DNA from: Clavaria fumosa
Lineage: Eukaryota > Basidiomycota > Agaricomycetes > Agaricales > Clavariaceae
Assembly: GCA_951802425.1 (NCBI GenBank)
Contig: OX637796.1
Coordinates: forward strand, 2,108,001-2,172,000
Direction of reading: 5' to 3'
DNA: 64,000 nucleotides
In this document: one piece after another, positions 50,269 through 61,400 of the stretch
Layout: every line of letters starts with the position of its first letter
Numbering within the stretch: the stretch's first letter is position 1
Position numbers and translations under genes: made by a program
Notes under the pieces: generated by a model
What the model was told of the DNA's origin: nothing
What the model saw: the letters and a program-made list of their open reading frames with translations, nothing else
The model's database searches: none

Positions 50269-53200
50269 ATGGCAGACCATGTCGCCCCGCCTGTAGCCCA
50301 ACCTATGAGGCTTGACCTATCTGTTGCCCCCTTTGATGGGCAGAAAAGGAACTTCCGTACGTTCCTCCGATCCCTTCGCCTCCTGTTTATGGCGAACCCG
50401 ACTGTCTATGCTGTGGACCTGGTGAAGGTCCTTTTTGCTCTGAGCAAAATTACTGGAGAAGGATTCGCTGCAGAGTGGGCGAATATGAAGGCGGAAGAGA
50501 TCCTGGGTAGTGGCAAGGCCGGAACCTGGGCAGAGTTTGTGGAGGAGATGAAGCGCGCATTCGATGACCCAAATGACTGTGCGACTGCCCTTGCCGATAT
50601 TGCAGGGCTGAAACAGGGTGCCATGACAGCACCAGAGTTCTTCACGAAATTCGAGACGCTGTCCCGACGGGCGAAGTTGAGTGCAGAGAAGGACTCAGGA
50701 ATCCTAGTCCATTGGCTGGAGTTGAACCTGAGTAGGAGGTTGGTGGAGAGAATCTATGGTGTCTCCCCGATGCCAGAGACATATGGAGAATGGAAGGTGC
50801 TGGCTGAGAGGCTTGATGCCCAGCAAAGGCGACTGGATGGGATACTCACGGAACGGACACTGCGACCCACCACGACCCTACCGCGACCTGCCGTGACCGT
50901 TTCGCGACCTCTTGTGACCCCTCTGCTGTGTACTCCAGATGTGGCCATGGCCCGAGGATGGGCCCCTGCTGATGAGAGATGTTGTTTCCGATGCCACCAG
51001 ACTGGCCATGCTGTCCGTTTCTGCCCCCTGCCTGATACGCATCTGCAGGTCCCAAGGGCCCAAACCCGGGCAGCACCATGTGCCCCCCAAATGGCGGAGG
51101 GATATGAGAAAGAGATTGCATGGCTCCGAGCCTGCATAGAGCTGTGTGAGAGAGAGAGGAGGACTCCCACTGGGGAGAAGAAGTGTGCCAGCCCCCTTTC
51201 CGTCCCTGTGCCTGCTGCAAGTATACCCCGATATACTATCTTGCAGCGGAGACATACCCGAATTGGGGCTGAGGTGAAGGAGGAAGTGAGACTGGCAGAG
51301 CGCCTAACCAGAGTGCGGCCAGAAGTGCGGAAACATGTGCCACGAGAGCTAGCCATCCAGGTGCACTTGGAGGCTTTCAGCACTGGCAAAGGGACCACAA
51401 TGAAGGCCCTTGTCGACTCAGGGTGCACCAACTGCTTCATGGATTTGGAGTGGGCGAAAGGAGTGGGACTGGAGCCATCTCTCCTGCTGAACCCAATCAC
51501 CATGTATAATGTGGATGGGACACAGAACAGGGATGGAAAGGTCCGATATGGGATAGAGGTGCTGGTGAGAGTTGGTGACCACCAGGAGCGGATCCACTTT
51601 CTGCTGGGAAAGACCCAGTCCCACAAGGTCATCCTTGGGCATGACTGGCTCAAGCGGCATAACCCGGATATCGACTGGCAGAAGGCAGAGCTGAGCCTTA
51701 CCCGCTGCCCCCCACAGTGTTCCCCATCCCCTCGAGCCCCTGCACCCCTGAAAACGAGTACCCTCGCATCCACGAGTATTCTGGACACCCGTTTTCCCAA
51801 CTCTGGCCCTACCCCCGATTGGCCCAGCCGCTACCCTTTGGTGTTTAGTGAAGCAAAGTGGGATGAACTTCCCCGCTCCCGACCAGACTTCGATATTAAG
51901 ATCGAGTTCAAAAAGGACCCTGAGCACCTCTCCTCCAAGCTGTATTCTTTGACACGGCAGGAGATGGTGGAGATGAACCGTTGGGTGGATGAGCAGCTTG
52001 CTTCTGGACGAATCCGGCCCTCGAAATCCCCATATGCCAGCCCCTTCTTCTTCAAACATGAGAAGGACAAACTGCGGCCAATCATCGACTACTCGAGGCT
52101 GAATGCACACCTGATCAAGGACAAGTACCCCCTCCCCCGCATCCGAGACACAGTGGATGTGCTTAAAGGAGCGTCGATCTACTCTAAGATTGATGCAAAG
52201 GGAGGTTTCCCATCTATGCAGGTCTGGCCCGAGCACCAGCACCGCTGCGCCTTCCTGACACCCCGTGGACTCTTCGAACCAGCTGTCATGTGGTTTGGAC
52301 TGCAGAATGCCCCTGCCACCTTCCAACGCTTCATGAACCATGTGTTGAGGGAGGAGATTGCAGGAGGACATGTGAGGGCCTATGTGGATGATGTCATTGT
52401 GTTTGCAGAGGACTTGGCTACACACCGGTACTGGATGGATCGGGTCTTGAGGAAGTTTGGAGAGAATGGGTTGTGTCTCAAACTCAGTAAATGCGAGTTT
52501 GAGAAGAGTGAGATCATCTTCCTGGGGATGAAGATCTCCCACAACAGACTAGAGCATGATCCGGCCAAGGGTGCGGCAGTCCGAGATTGGCCACGTCCTA
52601 AGAATGTGAAGGATGTCCAGAGGTTCAATGGGATGCTGAACTACCTCCACCGGCACATCCCAAATCTTTCTGCCCGGGCAAAGCCACTCTTCCGGCTGAC
52701 TGGGAATGTTCCGTGGAAATGGGAGGAGGAGGAGGAAGCAGCCTTCCAAGATCTCCGCCAGGCACTCGTATCAGCCCTGGTCTTGGCTCTGCCTCAGGAC
52801 AAAGGGAGATGGAAGGTAGAGACAGATGCAAGCAACCTGGCAACTGGTGGAGTGCTCTCGCAGCAGCAGACGGATGGAACCTGGAGAGTTGTTGACTATA
52901 TCTCCAAGGCCCTCACTGCAGCTGAGAAGAACTACGATGTGTACGACAAGGAGTTCTTGGCTGTGATTCGGGCACTTCGCGAGTGGCGAGCATACCTCAT
53001 TGGAGCAGAGGAGACGATCGAGATCTGGACAGACCATGCAAACCTCCAGTACTTCCGGAAGCCCCAGAAGTTGAAGCCGAGGCAGGTTCGTTGGGTTGGA
53101 GAGCTCCAGTGCTTTGACTTTGAGATAAAGTATCGCACTGGCAAGTCGAACACAAAGGCAGATGCACTCTCCCGGAGACCAGACTATGGAGAGATGGTGG

Positions 53201-54696
53201 AGGAGGATGCACCAGTGCAGGTTTTCCCGGAAACGGAAGTCCATGTGTCATTCACATCGGAAATGGAGACGCTACTCCAGAAAAATAGCGCGGTACACAT
53301 ACAGAAGCCGGAGGAGCTTGATGATGAGTGGACACGAGATCGTGCTGGACTCTGGCAAAAGGGGATAGTCACCTGGGTCCCCCTAGGAGCTCGTGAGGCC
53401 GTTCTCGAGTTTGAGCATGACCTCCCCGCTGCTGGACACCCTGGGCCCCAGAAGTTGAGAGCAGCACTAGTGAAGGGTTATTGGTGGCCGGACATGGTAA
53501 AAGATGCGGATCGGTATGCCCAGGGGTGTGAGACATGCCAGCGGACGAAGCCCGACTGTACCAAGCGTGCTGCCCCACTGCACCCCCATCTGGTGCCCGA
53601 TGGTCCCTGGTCGGTGATCTCATGGGACATAGTCGGTCCCCTCCCCCTCTCCCGTGGACATAATGCCATCCTTGTTATTGTCGACAAATTCACGAAACAG
53701 ACACTGCTCGAAGCGATCGGGCTCGACCTCACAGGACTTGGAGCGGCGCGTCTCCTCCGGGATCGAGTGTTTCGTGACCATGGAGTCCCTCACAAGGTTG
53801 TGAGTGACTGGGGGTCCCAGTTCGTGTCCCGCTTCATGAAGGAGTTCTACTCCATGATCTGGGTAAAGGCAAATCCAAGTACTGCCTTTCATCCGCAGAC
53901 TGATGGACAGACGGAACGGGCGAACCAGGAGATGGAGATCTATCTCCGGGCTTACGTGGACCATCTCCAGGATGACTGGGCTGAATGGTTGTCCACTGCG
54001 GAGTTTGCTCTTAATAATCGTGAGCACTCAGCAACAGGACAGACACCTTTCTTCCTCGATTATGGACGACACCCATGGAATGGGGGGCTCCGGCCACCTT
54101 CTGAGGTGAACCCGGCGGCGGACGAGTGGATGGCTAAGCTCACGGAGTCCCGAAGAGCAGCCAAGGAGGCAATGGAGAAAGCAGTGGCAGTGATGAAGAA
54201 GAGCTACGATAAGGGGAAACGCCCAAGTCGGGAGTACTCTGAGGGAGATCTGGTCTGGCTGGATACTAGAAACTTGAAGATGGACCGGCCCTGTAAAAAG
54301 CTTGACAACAAGAGAGCAGGCCCCTTTGCAGTTGAGGAGAAGGTGGGACCTGCTGGGTATCGCCTCAAGCTCCCTCGGGCCTGGCGCATCCATCGGGTCT
54401 TCAATGAGTTGCTGTTGACACCATACCACCCCCCTTCCTTCCCTTCCCAGAACCTGCCTCCCCCTCCGCCCCCTACAATTGATGATGACCACCTGGAGTA
54501 TGATGTGGAGGCGATCCTTGATGTTAAGAAGGTGGGGCGTGGAGTGAGATACCTGGTGAAGTGGTTGGGATACCCTGTAAAGGAGAACACTTGGGAGCCA
54601 CGACAGAACCTCACCAATGTGGCACTGCTTCTCCGGGACTTCTTCCTTGCTCACCCTGACAAGGCCAAGCTAGCTGGTCGGGACGCCCAGCCTTAA
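50269..54696 (+). CDS. gag-pol: B1 gag-pol polyprotein (single frame, chromodomain)
   Basis: 1,475 residues from ATG 50269. Gag core (LDLSVAPFDGQKRNFRTFL, ALSKITGEGFAAEWANM); zinc knuckle C239-x2-C242-x4-H247-x4-C252; protease D383 in LVDSGCTNCFMDL; RT with KIDAKGGFPSM and YVDD at 705-708; RNase H (KVETDASNLATGG, YDVYDKEFLAVIRALREWRA); integrase zinc region (HDLPAAGHPG ... CETCQRTK); core WDIVGPLPL, D of SDWGSQF, E in TDGQTERANQEME; C-terminal chromodomain YLVKWLGYPVKENTWEP. Gag and pol are fused with no stop or shift. Compared with B2 it lacks seven residues in the gag linker. It has Trp in SDWGSQF and MIWVKANPS where B2 has Arg, so its integrase is probably weakened. Confidence 0.95.
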   Translation: MADHVAPPVAQPMRLDLSVAPFDGQKRNFRTFLRSLRLLFMANPTVYAVDLVKVLFALSKITGEGFAAEWANMKAEEILGSGKAGTWAEFVEEMKRAFDDPNDCATALADIAGLKQGAMTAPEFFTKFETLSRRAKLSAEKDSGILVHWLELNLSRRLVERIYGVSPMPETYGEWKVLAERLDAQQRRLDGILTERTLRPTTTLPRPAVTVSRPLVTPLLCTPDVAMARGWAPADERCCFRCHQTGHAVRFCPLPDTHLQVPRAQTRAAPCAPQMAEGYEKEIAWLRACIELCERERRTPTGEKKCASPLSVPVPAASIPRYTILQRRHTRIGAEVKEEVRLAERLTRVRPEVRKHVPRELAIQVHLEAFSTGKGTTMKALVDSGCTNCFMDLEWAKGVGLEPSLLLNPITMYNVDGTQNRDGKVRYGIEVLVRVGDHQERIHFLLGKTQSHKVILGHDWLKRHNPDIDWQKAELSLTRCPPQCSPSPRAPAPLKTSTLASTSILDTRFPNSGPTPDWPSRYPLVFSEAKWDELPRSRPDFDIKIEFKKDPEHLSSKLYSLTRQEMVEMNRWVDEQLASGRIRPSKSPYASPFFFKHEKDKLRPIIDYSRLNAHLIKDKYPLPRIRDTVDVLKGASIYSKIDAKGGFPSMQVWPEHQHRCAFLTPRGLFEPAVMWFGLQNAPATFQRFMNHVLREEIAGGHVRAYVDDVIVFAEDLATHRYWMDRVLRKFGENGLCLKLSKCEFEKSEIIFLGMKISHNRLEHDPAKGAAVRDWPRPKNVKDVQRFNGMLNYLHRHIPNLSARAKPLFRLTGNVPWKWEEEEEAAFQDLRQALVSALVLALPQDKGRWKVETDASNLATGGVLSQQQTDGTWRVVDYISKALTAAEKNYDVYDKEFLAVIRALREWRAYLIGAEETIEIWTDHANLQYFRKPQKLKPRQVRWVGELQCFDFEIKYRTGKSNTKADALSRRPDYGEMVEEDAPVQVFPETEVHVSFTSEMETLLQKNSAVHIQKPEELDDEWTRDRAGLWQKGIVTWVPLGAREAVLEFEHDLPAAGHPGPQKLRAALVKGYWWPDMVKDADRYAQGCETCQRTKPDCTKRAAPLHPHLVPDGPWSVISWDIVGPLPLSRGHNAILVIVDKFTKQTLLEAIGLDLTGLGAARLLRDRVFRDHGVPHKVVSDWGSQFVSRFMKEFYSMIWVKANPSTAFHPQTDGQTERANQEMEIYLRAYVDHLQDDWAEWLSTAEFALNNREHSATGQTPFFLDYGRHPWNGGLRPPSEVNPAADEWMAKLTESRRAAKEAMEKAVAVMKKSYDKGKRPSREYSEGDLVWLDTRNLKMDRPCKKLDNKRAGPFAVEEKVGPAGYRLKLPRAWRIHRVFNELLLTPYHPPSFPSQNLPPPPPPTIDDDHLEYDVEAILDVKKVGRGVRYLVKWLGYPVKENTWEPRQNLTNVALLLRDFFLAHPDKAKLAGRDAQP

Positions 54697-54707
54697 GAGG
54701 GGGGTGA

Positions 54708-54998
54708 TGTTAGGATCGCTTATGTAAGCCATCCCAAAGTGCAGTTGTGGAGAAACTGGGGAGGGTTGTTGGAAGGTCACATGACCTGTGGCTGGGTCGG
54801 ATTATGTAATCATGTAAGATCACATGACCTGGGGCCTGGGCGCATCACGTGATCCGAGGGTCCGAGCGTGGGAATGCCGGCAAGTGCCGAAGCGTTCGCT
54901 ATAAGTACTTTCGCTTTTCCTTTTTTGTACTCTTTTCCCCTTATCTTAGTATTGTCGTCATGACCTTACGCTTAAGTTGTGTGAGACCCAGTCTGATA
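54708..54998 (+). repeat. 3' LTR of chromovirus B1
   Basis: Preceded by the polypurine tract AAGAGGGGGGTGA (54695-54707). Differs from the 5' LTR by three C/T changes that I can see. Confidence 0.95.
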
Positions 54999-55657
54999 AC
55001 TGATAACAATGTTGATATCAGGTCATGTGATTGCAAAAGGATATGCCAAACATGTCAAACATACACCCTTTTGAACCTATTCCTTTTACAAGTACTATTG
55101 GTTCCAATGCCCAGTCAATTCAACAAAATGGTAATGACACAGCAATGCAACCTGACCTCATTGATGTCATGAACTGGGATGGAGGCGATAACGAAGATGA
55201 TGAGGGCAGCTTAACTCTGACTACAGGCGGTTACCAGCCTGAGCCTGACAACAATCTAGATCCAGATTTATGGCCTCTATGCCACCCTGACTGTGTGCAT
55301 TTTCTTCACTGTGTGATGGTCTGACTCATTCGCCTTAAGCTCATGAACAAAATTTGCACCAGCCAACTGTCCCTGATCTTTCTTCCTGTGAGTTTTTCTC
55401 ATTTGGTTTATGCTCTATTCACTACCTGAGACCATCCTGCAGTGTTGGGATCCCAACAGAATCTTACCAGTGCTCACAATGGTACGAGAGGGCCTGTGAT
55501 CAGTATGAGACTAATCTGCAACAAACAGGTGTTTGGCCTGGGACACTACCTAATTCTCGTGAGGGAATGTTTCAATAACTCAGGGCATGGCATCACTTAT
55601 GCATGCTGTAGAAATATTCGAGCACAGCAATCCTGCTTCACTATGCAACTTTGCAAC

Positions 55658-55909
55658 TAGGGCTGAGCATGGGTAACCCACAGGTATCCAAGGCTCTACC
55701 CGTACCCGTACCTGTTGCCCGTGCAGGTTTACCCATCATTTTGAGCCAAAGAACATTCAAATTGGACAAGAATTGGGAGAGATATGATCAAAACAATGAA
55801 TTAATTGTATCTCAGTCAATTCTGATCCGATTTGGATGTTTTTGGGCTTGTTTTGAAGCTGATGGGTAAGGAAATCCATACCCGTACCCGTGACCTATGC
55901 TCCTCCCTA
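55658..55909. mobile_element. hAT-like MITE, second family (252 bases, TSD TTTGCAAC)
   Basis: Starts TAGGGCTGAGCATGGGTAAC and ends GACCTATGCTCCTCCCTA. TTTGCAAC at 55650-55657 and 55910-55917 is the 8-base duplication. The interior is palindromic like copies 1 and 2 (ATTTTGAGCC, GAACATTCAAATTGGACAAG against its inverse) but diverged. It interrupts a coding-like stretch of the DUF6532 gene (CNFATVSNSTNQ). Confidence 0.92.
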
Positions 55910-57642
55910 TTTGCAACCGTCTCAAATTCAACAAATCAGTTCCCATCCACATCACTTTACTTACCAGATCTGAATAGTGTTGGTCTTTCTGACCTGGATG
56001 GCATCTCATACTCTCAGACAGTTCCACAGTAAGTGACTTGTTGCGTTGCTCCAGAAAGGATAATCATCACCATGGCCAATCATAGGCCTCAACACAACTG
56101 ATGAAGTCTCTCAAATTTCATGATGGCCCCATTGCCTGGCACATCAAATCCATGTACTCATTTCTAATCCTTACTGCCCAGTAACCTGCCTCATTCAAGG
56201 CAGAAATCGCAAACTTGGGACTGACTCACCCCTGGAGAATGCCTCATGCAGCAGATCCTTTCATATGTCATGTCCCATCTCTTTGAGTGTGATTTTTGAG
56301 GAACTATTCCTAACAGCATATCAGCATCCAGAGGGACATTATCAATGACCATCGGATGCGACATGGCGCTCCAAAAATGCCATCAAATGACCACCTTCGT
56401 GCACACCCAGTCCACACGAGCCAAAGCGGCCTTCTCCCACCACGGTCCACTGCACTGCCATCACAGTCAGGCTCAGTGTCTCATCCTCCTAGCCATGTCG
56501 GCTCCTTGTGAAAAGAAGGCTCAACTATTGGCTCTCAGTCATTACCACCGACCTCATCTCAGATCGATCCTGCTGAGTCTGTTGCGACATCCAAACCAAA
56601 CTCACAAGTATCGACGTCTCATTCAGCATCCAATGCCTTATACACCCTTGATCCATTATCAGATAGAGCTGATGAGCCCGCTCCCCTCTGTGCCCCACAC
56701 AATTCAAAAAAGGTACCTGGACAACCAATAAAGCCAACTCAACTTGCCTACTATGACCCCAACGTACACCAGGTCATTGTTGCCACAAAGACGAACTTCG
56801 CAGTCCATCTTTGCCTTCTGAATGCCTTTCCCACAAGTGAGGAAGCCCTCTGCTGGGCTAAGGAATCCCTTGTCCAGGCTATCAAGCAAGGAGACTCTGG
56901 TACACATTTGAATTTTGTTCCACTTGGGGTATGATTTAGACATGTTACCTCGCAGACTTGGCGTCAACAAAGGACATTGTTGATCTGGTTTGTGCTCATC
57001 TTGTTTTGCTTCATTTCACTCAAGTTTTTTAAGATCAAGAAAGAGGCATCCACCTTTCATGGAGCACTGAAAACGATGGCAAGAACATACATTCTACAGT
57101 ACCTTCACACCGCTGATGAAGCTGATGATGAAGTTGATCCTGACCAGATCAGATTGCGCATGCAAGCATTGACAAAGATGGGCTATGGACCCATGGTCCT
57201 AAGGATGCGGAGGTATGTGATTGCTTTTCATCCCTGCAATGGATCCTCATATCATTTATACAGGGAAAGGCAACCCCTTTTGCACATCCTGTCCTGCACT
57301 GGTGTATCAATGCCTTCTTTTTTGGAAACAAATCAGGTCTTGCGTGTATCAAGCCCGACTCCTTTGGGCCAAACTTCCCCTTGGCAGCAATGGCCCTTGT
57401 TGCTGTAGCAGTATGTTTCAAACTGAATTCAGGCCAAATCTAATATACTGTACCTTTGATAGTTACTCTGCGTCATTGATGAGTATGAGACAGGCATAAA
57501 GAAGAATAAAGATTTTACTTCGGAGGAATATAAGGATGAGTATGAGGGGCTAATGATGCATCTTGATAGACTAATGGCACACGAATCACAGTCACAGCAT
57601 TTAACAAGGCTGAGGAAGGAGATTACCTGGCGTGGACTGTGA

Positions 57643-58171
57643 GTCATCCTCCATTGTGATTTTATTACTATGTGACATGGAAAATAGAGCCACTTGTGGC
57701 ATTGCACATGCCCCGGAGAAGAGATGAGTTGGTCTCTTTGTTGACTTGAGCTAGTGTACAAATGGCACGTGAGGGGGGAGCACAAAGGGAGCATGAGAGG
57801 GAGCACAAGGGGGTAGTAGCATGGCAAGGGGAGCCTGGGGAATGCAAGGGGAAGCACAGGCGGGCAAAGCTGTGGATAGGATGCTACCAGTAATGACCCA
57901 TTATGACCTGTTATGCTGCTGATGATTTGTTATGCCACTGATGACCTGTTTTGCTGCCAATGACCAATACATGTGTTGATATGCCTTCTATGAATTAGTA
58001 TGAAGTGGTACAATGATGGTATGGAATGCTATGAAGCAATCCTGTTACTACATACTAAAATTCAAGCCTTGCTCCATACCACTATATACCTCCCCATATC
58101 AATGAGTACAATTTCTATACTCACCCATACATAAAAGTCCTCTTGTATAGCACTATAAACAAGGGTGGGTG
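57643..58171. other. Spacer between DUF6532 gene and chromovirus B2
   Basis: No gene. Purine-rich GGGGAGCA/GAGGGAGC repeats at 57770-57850; ATGACC(T/C)(G/A)TTATG repeats at 57893-57965; TATGAAG-TGGTA words at 57990-58030 related to 48960-49040. Confidence 0.5.
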
Positions 58172-58461
58172 TATCAGACTGGGTCTCACACAACTTAAGC
58201 GTAAGGTCATGACGACAATACTAAGATAAGGGGAAAAGGGTACAAGAATGGAAAAGACGTAGTATATATAGCGAACGCTTCGGCATTTGCCGGCGTTCCC
58301 ACGCTCGGACCTCTCAGATCACGTGATGCGCCCAGGCCCAGGTCATGTGATCTTACGATTATGTAATCTGACCACAGCCACAGGTCATGTGACCTTCCAA
58401 CAACCCTCCCCAGTTTCTCCACGACTGCACTTTGGGATGGCTTACATAAGCGATCCTAACA
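58172..58461 (-). repeat. 3' LTR of chromovirus B2
   Basis: Identical by eye to 63496-63785. Element-strand order: TGTTAGGATCG, CACATGACC and CACGTG sites, TATATATA box, ATCTTAGTATT, GTCTGATA. Confidence 0.95.
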
Positions 58462-58472
58462 TCACCCCCCTC

Positions 58473-61400
58473 TTAAGGCTGGGCGTCCCGACCAGCTAGC
58501 TTGGCCTTGTCGGGGTGGGAGAGGAAGAAGTCCCGGAGAAGCAACGTTACGTTAGTGAGGTTCCTACGGGGCTCCCAAGTGTTTTCCTCCACTGGATATC
58601 CCAACCACTTCACCAAGTACTTCACCCCACGTCCCACCTTCTTAACATCAAGGATCGCCTCCACATCATACTCCAGGTGGTCGTCATCAATCGTAGGGGG
58701 TGGAGGGGGAGGCAGGTTCTGAGAAGGGAAGGAGGGGGGGTGGTATGGTGTCAACAGCAACTCATTGAAGACCCGATGGATGCGCCAGGCCCGAGGGAGC
58801 TTGAGGCGATACCCAGCAGGTCCCACCTTCTCCTCAACTGCAAAGGGGCCTGCTCTCTTGTTGTCAAGCTTTTTACAGGGCCGGTCCATCTTCAAGTTTC
58901 TAGTATCCAGCCAGACCAGATCTCCCTCAGAGTACTCCCGACTTGGGCGTTTCCCCTTATCGTAGCTCTTCTTCATCGCTGCCACCGCTTTCTCCATTGC
59001 CTCCTTGGCTGCTCTTCGGGACTCCGTGAGCTTAGCCATCCACTCGTCTGCCGCCGGGTTCACCTCAGAAGGTGGCCGGAGCCCCCCATTCCATGGGTGT
59101 CGTCCATAATCGAGGAAGAAAGGTGTCTGTCCTGTCGCTGAGTGCTCACGATTATTAAGAGCAAACTCCGCAGTGGACAACCATTCAGCCCAGTCATCCT
59201 GGAGATGGTCCACATAAGCCCGGAGATAGATCTCCATCTCCTGGTTCGCCCGTTCCGTCTGTCCATCAGTCTGTGGATGAAAGGCAGTACTTGGATTTGC
59301 CTTTACCCGGATCATGGAGTAGAACTCCTTCATGAAGCGGGACACAAACTGGGACCCCCGGTCACTCACAACCTTGTGAGGGACTCCATGGTCACGAAAC
59401 ACTCGATCCCGGAGGAGACGCGCCGCTCCAAGTCCTGTGAGGTCGAGCCCAATCGCTTCGAGCAGTGTCCGTTTCGTGAATTTGTCGACAATAACAAGGA
59501 TGGCATTATGTCCACGGGAGAGGGGGAGGGGACCGACTATGTCCCATGAAATCACTGACCAGGGACCATCGGGCACCAGATGGGGGTGCAGTGGGGCAGC
59601 ACGCTTGGTACGGTCGGGCTTCGTCCGCTGGCATGTCTCACACCCCTGGGCATACCGATCCGCATCTTTTACCATGTCCGGCCACCAATAACCCTTCACT
59701 AGTGCTGCTCTCAACTTCCGGGGCCCAGGGTGTCCAGCAGCAGGGAGGTCATGCTCAAACTCGAGAATGGCCTCACGAGCTCCTAGGGGGACCCAAGTGA
59801 CTATCCCCTTCCGCCAGAGTCCAGCACGATCTCGTGTCCACTCATCATCAAGCTCCTCCGGCTTCTGTATGTGTACCGCGCTATTTTTCTGGAGTAGCGT
59901 CTCCATTTCCGATGTGAATGACACACGGACTTCCGTTTCCGGGAAAACCTGCACCGGTGCATCCTCCTCCACCATCTCTCCATAGTCCGGTCTCCGGGAG
60001 AGTGCATCTGCCTTTGTATTCGACTTGCCAGTGCGATACTTTATCTCAAAGTCAAAGCACTGGAGCTCTCCAACCCAACGAACCTGCCTCGGCTTCAACT
60101 TCTGGGGCTTCCGGAAGTACTGGAGGTTTGCATGGTCCGTCCAGATCTCAATCGTCTCCTCTGCTCCAATGAGGTATGCTCGCCACTCGCGAAGTGCCCG
60201 AATCACAGCCAAGAACTCCTTGTCGTACACATCATAGTTCTTCTCAGCTGCAGTGAGGGCCTTGGAGATATAGTCAACAACTCTCCAGGTTCCATCCATC
60301 TGCTGCTGCGAGAGCACTCCACCAGTTGCCAGGTTGCTTGCATCTGTCTCTACCTTCCATCTCCCTTTGTCCTGAGGCAGAGCCAAGACCGGGGCCGATA
60401 CGAGTGCCTGGCGGAGATCTCGGAAGGCTGCTTCCTCCTCCTCCTCCCATTTCCATGGAACATTCCCAGTCAGCCGGAAGAGTGGCTTTGCCCGGGCAGA
60501 AAGATTCGGGATGTGTCGGCGGAGGTAGTTCAGCATTCCATTGAACCTCTGGACATCCTTCACATTCTTGGGACGTGGCCAATCTCGGACTGCCGCACCC
60601 TTGGCCGGATCATGCTCTAGTCTGTTGTGGGAGATCTTCATCCCCAGGAAGATGATCTCGCTCTTCTCAAACTCGCATTTACTGAGTTTGAGACACAACC
60701 CATTCTCTCCAAACTTCCTCAAGACCCGATCCATCCAGTACCGGTGTGTAGCCAAGTCCTCTGCAAACACAATGACATCATCCACATAGGCCCTCACATG
60801 TCCTCCTGCAATCTCCTCCCTCAACACATGATTCATGAAGCGTTGGAAGGTAGCAGGGGCATTCTGCAGTCCAAACCACATGACAGCTGGTTCAAAGAGT
60901 CCACGGGGTGTCAGGAAGGCACAGCGGTGCTGGTGCTCGGGCCAGACCTGCATAGATGGGAAACCTCCCTTTGCATCAATCTTAGAGTAGATCGACGCTC
61001 CTTTAAGCACATCCACTGTGTCTCGGATGCGGGGGAGGGGGTACTTGTCCTTGATCAGGTGTGCATTCAGCCTCGAGTAGTCGATGATTGGCCGCAGTTT
61101 GTCCTTCTCATGTTTGAAGAAGAAGGGGCTGGCATACGGGGATTTTGAGGGCCGGATTCGTCCAGAAGCAAGCTGCTCATCCACCCAACAGTTCATCTCC
61201 ACCATCTCCTGCCGTGTCAAAGAATACAGCTTGGAGGAGAGGTGCTCAGGGTCCTTTTTGAACTCGATCTTAATATCGAAGTCTGGTCGGGAGCGGGGAA
61301 GTTCATCCCACTTCGCTTCACTAAACACCAAAGGGTAGCAGCTGGGCCAATCGGGGGTAGGGCCAGAGTTGGGAAAATGGGTGTCCAGAATACTCGTGGA

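Larger units (their letters stand above)
49404..54998 (+). mobile_element. Chromovirus B1, complete, TSD ACTGA
   Basis: 5,595 bases. LTRs 49404-49694 and 54708-54998 (291 each) start TGTTAGGATCGC and end GTCTGATA. ACTGA lies on both sides (49399-49403, 54999-55003). I see three differences between the LTRs, all C/T, so insertion is recent. One long gag-pol frame fills the interior. Confidence 0.96.
49178..57642 (+). pseudogene. DUF6532-domain gene split by chromovirus B1 and a MITE
   Basis: First exon 49178-49348 (MDLTMQHSQCPCPVN ... HVNKKQWWL) ends at a GTAAGT donor; B1 inserted 55 bases into that intron. Coding-like pieces resume at about 55060-55320 (acidic, Asn/Gln-rich), 55360-55640 and 55918-56030, the latter two separated by a MITE with its TSD. 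Then 56705-57642 encodes the DUF6532 domain: KPTQLAYYDPNVHQVIV, HLCLLNAFPTSEEALCWAKE, KIKKEASTFHGALKTMARTY, then AHPVLHWCINAFFFGNKSGL and NFPLAAMALVAVA joined over a 49-base intron to LLCVIDEYETGIKKNKDF, with the stop at 57640. DUF6532 is an expanded mushroom family of unknown role. With a 5.7-kb intron and a MITE in an apparent exon it is probably inactive, but some splice solutions may survive. Confidence 0.6.

Noticed and set aside
50754..52542. Long open frames opposite to B1 gag-pol (348 and 374 codons)
   Set aside because: They mirror the coding strand, occur at the same place in B2, and have no start context or domain. They are side effects of codon bias.
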